Source: Burkholderiales bacterium (GTDB lineage Bacteria > Pseudomonadota > Gammaproteobacteria > Burkholderiales > Casimicrobiaceae). From it: 6,450 nucleotides of DNA. Made by a program: the position numbers and the translations under genes. The notes under the pieces are model-generated. The model searched no databases. It saw nothing but the letters and a program-made list of their open reading frames with translations, and had not been told where the DNA came from. The stretch lies in assembly GCA_025354075.1 (NCBI GenBank), contig JANXNO010000333.1, positions 1 to 6,450 on the forward strand, written 5' to 3'. Shown here piece after piece: positions 6,277-6,450 of the stretch. Positions within the stretch are counted from its first letter, which is position 1; each line of letters begins with the position of its first letter.

Positions 6277-6303
6277 TTTGGTGTGCACCCCGTGCACACC
6301 AAA
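6277..6303. repeat. Perfect 12-bp stem-loop downstream of the binding-protein gene
   Basis: TTTGGTGTGCAC (6277-6288) and GTGCACACCAAA (6292-6303) pair perfectly around the loop CCC, 16 bp after the stop codon. No T-run follows (next bases CCGCTGCG), so it is not a standard intrinsic terminator. Hairpins in this position, between a binding-protein gene and its permease genes, are known to stabilise the upstream mRNA and set unequal expression, as in malE-malF. Its centre GCACCCCGTG recurs inverted in the hairpin at 6340-6362, so it may be part of a REP-like pair. Confidence 0.75.
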
Positions 6304-6339
6304 CCGCTGCGATTACAAACCAGTTTTTATGCCAACGCT

Positions 6340-6362
6340 GAGTGGACACGGGGTGCCCACTC
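6340..6362 (-). repeat. REP-like imperfect palindrome with GTAG head
   Basis: On the minus strand GAGTGGGCAC and GTGTCCACTC form a 10-bp stem with one G-U pair around the loop CCC. On the plus strand the same position is an A-C mismatch, so the structure is better as minus-strand RNA or DNA. The tetranucleotide GTAG (complement of 6362-6365) stands at its 5' side, the layout described for REP elements mobilised by RAYT (TnpA-REP) proteins. The core GCACCCCGTG is shared in inverse orientation with the hairpin at 6277-6303. No RAYT gene is in the window. Confidence 0.5.
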
Positions 6363-6450
6363 TACAGTTGCCCATAAAAAATCAGCAGAATGGCTTTTGT
6401 CTGAAGCCCGCATTCAATATGGGCATAGCAGCAAATAAGTGCAATAGTCG

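Larger units (their letters stand above)
6261..6450. other. Non-coding tail after the binding-protein gene
   Basis: Apart from the two stem-loops, this 190-bp tail holds no gene start I can support. An open frame across it (6178-6438) is a frame-shifted overlap of the binding-protein end and continues through both hairpins, so I do not call it. TGCCCATA (6369-6376) and TATGGGCA (6418-6425) form a loose inverted repeat 41 nt apart. Confidence 0.5.

Noticed and set aside
6369..6425. Inverted repeat TGCCCATA / TATGGGCA
   Set aside because: Eight-bp arms 41 nt apart with no T-run or other context; too weak to call a terminator or element end.
6178..6438. Open frame of 86 codons at the right end
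   Set aside because: It starts inside the binding-protein gene in another frame, runs through both hairpins and has no recognisable domain.

Overview
The window suggests a Gram-negative proteobacterium, most likely a betaproteobacterium (Burkholderiales-like). It has a TonB-dependent outer-membrane receptor and a periplasmic binding protein. Its glutamyl-tRNA synthetase has a HLGNIRTALF start region and lacks the zinc-ligand Cys residues, both features I associate with betaproteobacterial GltX. GC content looks to be in the high fifties by eye. No tRNA, rRNA, CRISPR array, transposase or phage gene is visible. This is mostly an ordinary chromosomal segment; the more unusual signals lie in the non-coding gaps and in GltX.

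Layout, left to right. (1) 1-854, minus strand: the N-terminal part of a TonB-dependent receptor (signal peptide, TonB box, plug domain), cut by the left edge. (2) 855-1007: a 153-bp divergent gap. (3) 1008-2015, plus strand: an XdhC/CoxI-family molybdenum-cofactor protein, with no molybdoenzyme gene beside it here. (4) 2016-2118: a convergent gap without a convincing terminator. (5) 2119-3075, minus: a 318-residue nitrilase/carbon-nitrogen hydrolase with a complete Glu-Lys-Cys triad. (6) 3223-4785, minus: gltX, about 50 residues longer than usual. The nitrilase lies 147 bp downstream of gltX on the same strand. (7) 4786-4973: a divergent gap with a perfect 25-bp palindrome just upstream of a possible promoter. 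(8) 4974-6260, plus: a family-1 ABC-transporter solute-binding protein with a GTG start and a strong ribosome-binding site. (9) 6261-6450: a non-coding tail holding two stem-loops whose loop regions share a 10-bp core in opposite orientation, resembling a REP/BIME-type repeat pair.

How the genes relate. No single pathway joins them. The receptor and the binding protein are uptake proteins in separate transcription units. XdhC would serve a molybdenum hydroxylase encoded elsewhere. The nitrilase may be cotranscribed with, or simply follow, the housekeeping gltX. The binding protein is probably the first gene of an ABC importer operon whose permeases would lie beyond the right edge, controlled by whatever regulator binds the palindrome. 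I see no evidence for a complete undescribed multi-gene system; the best leads are the palindromic operator, the REP-like pair and the divergent GltX.
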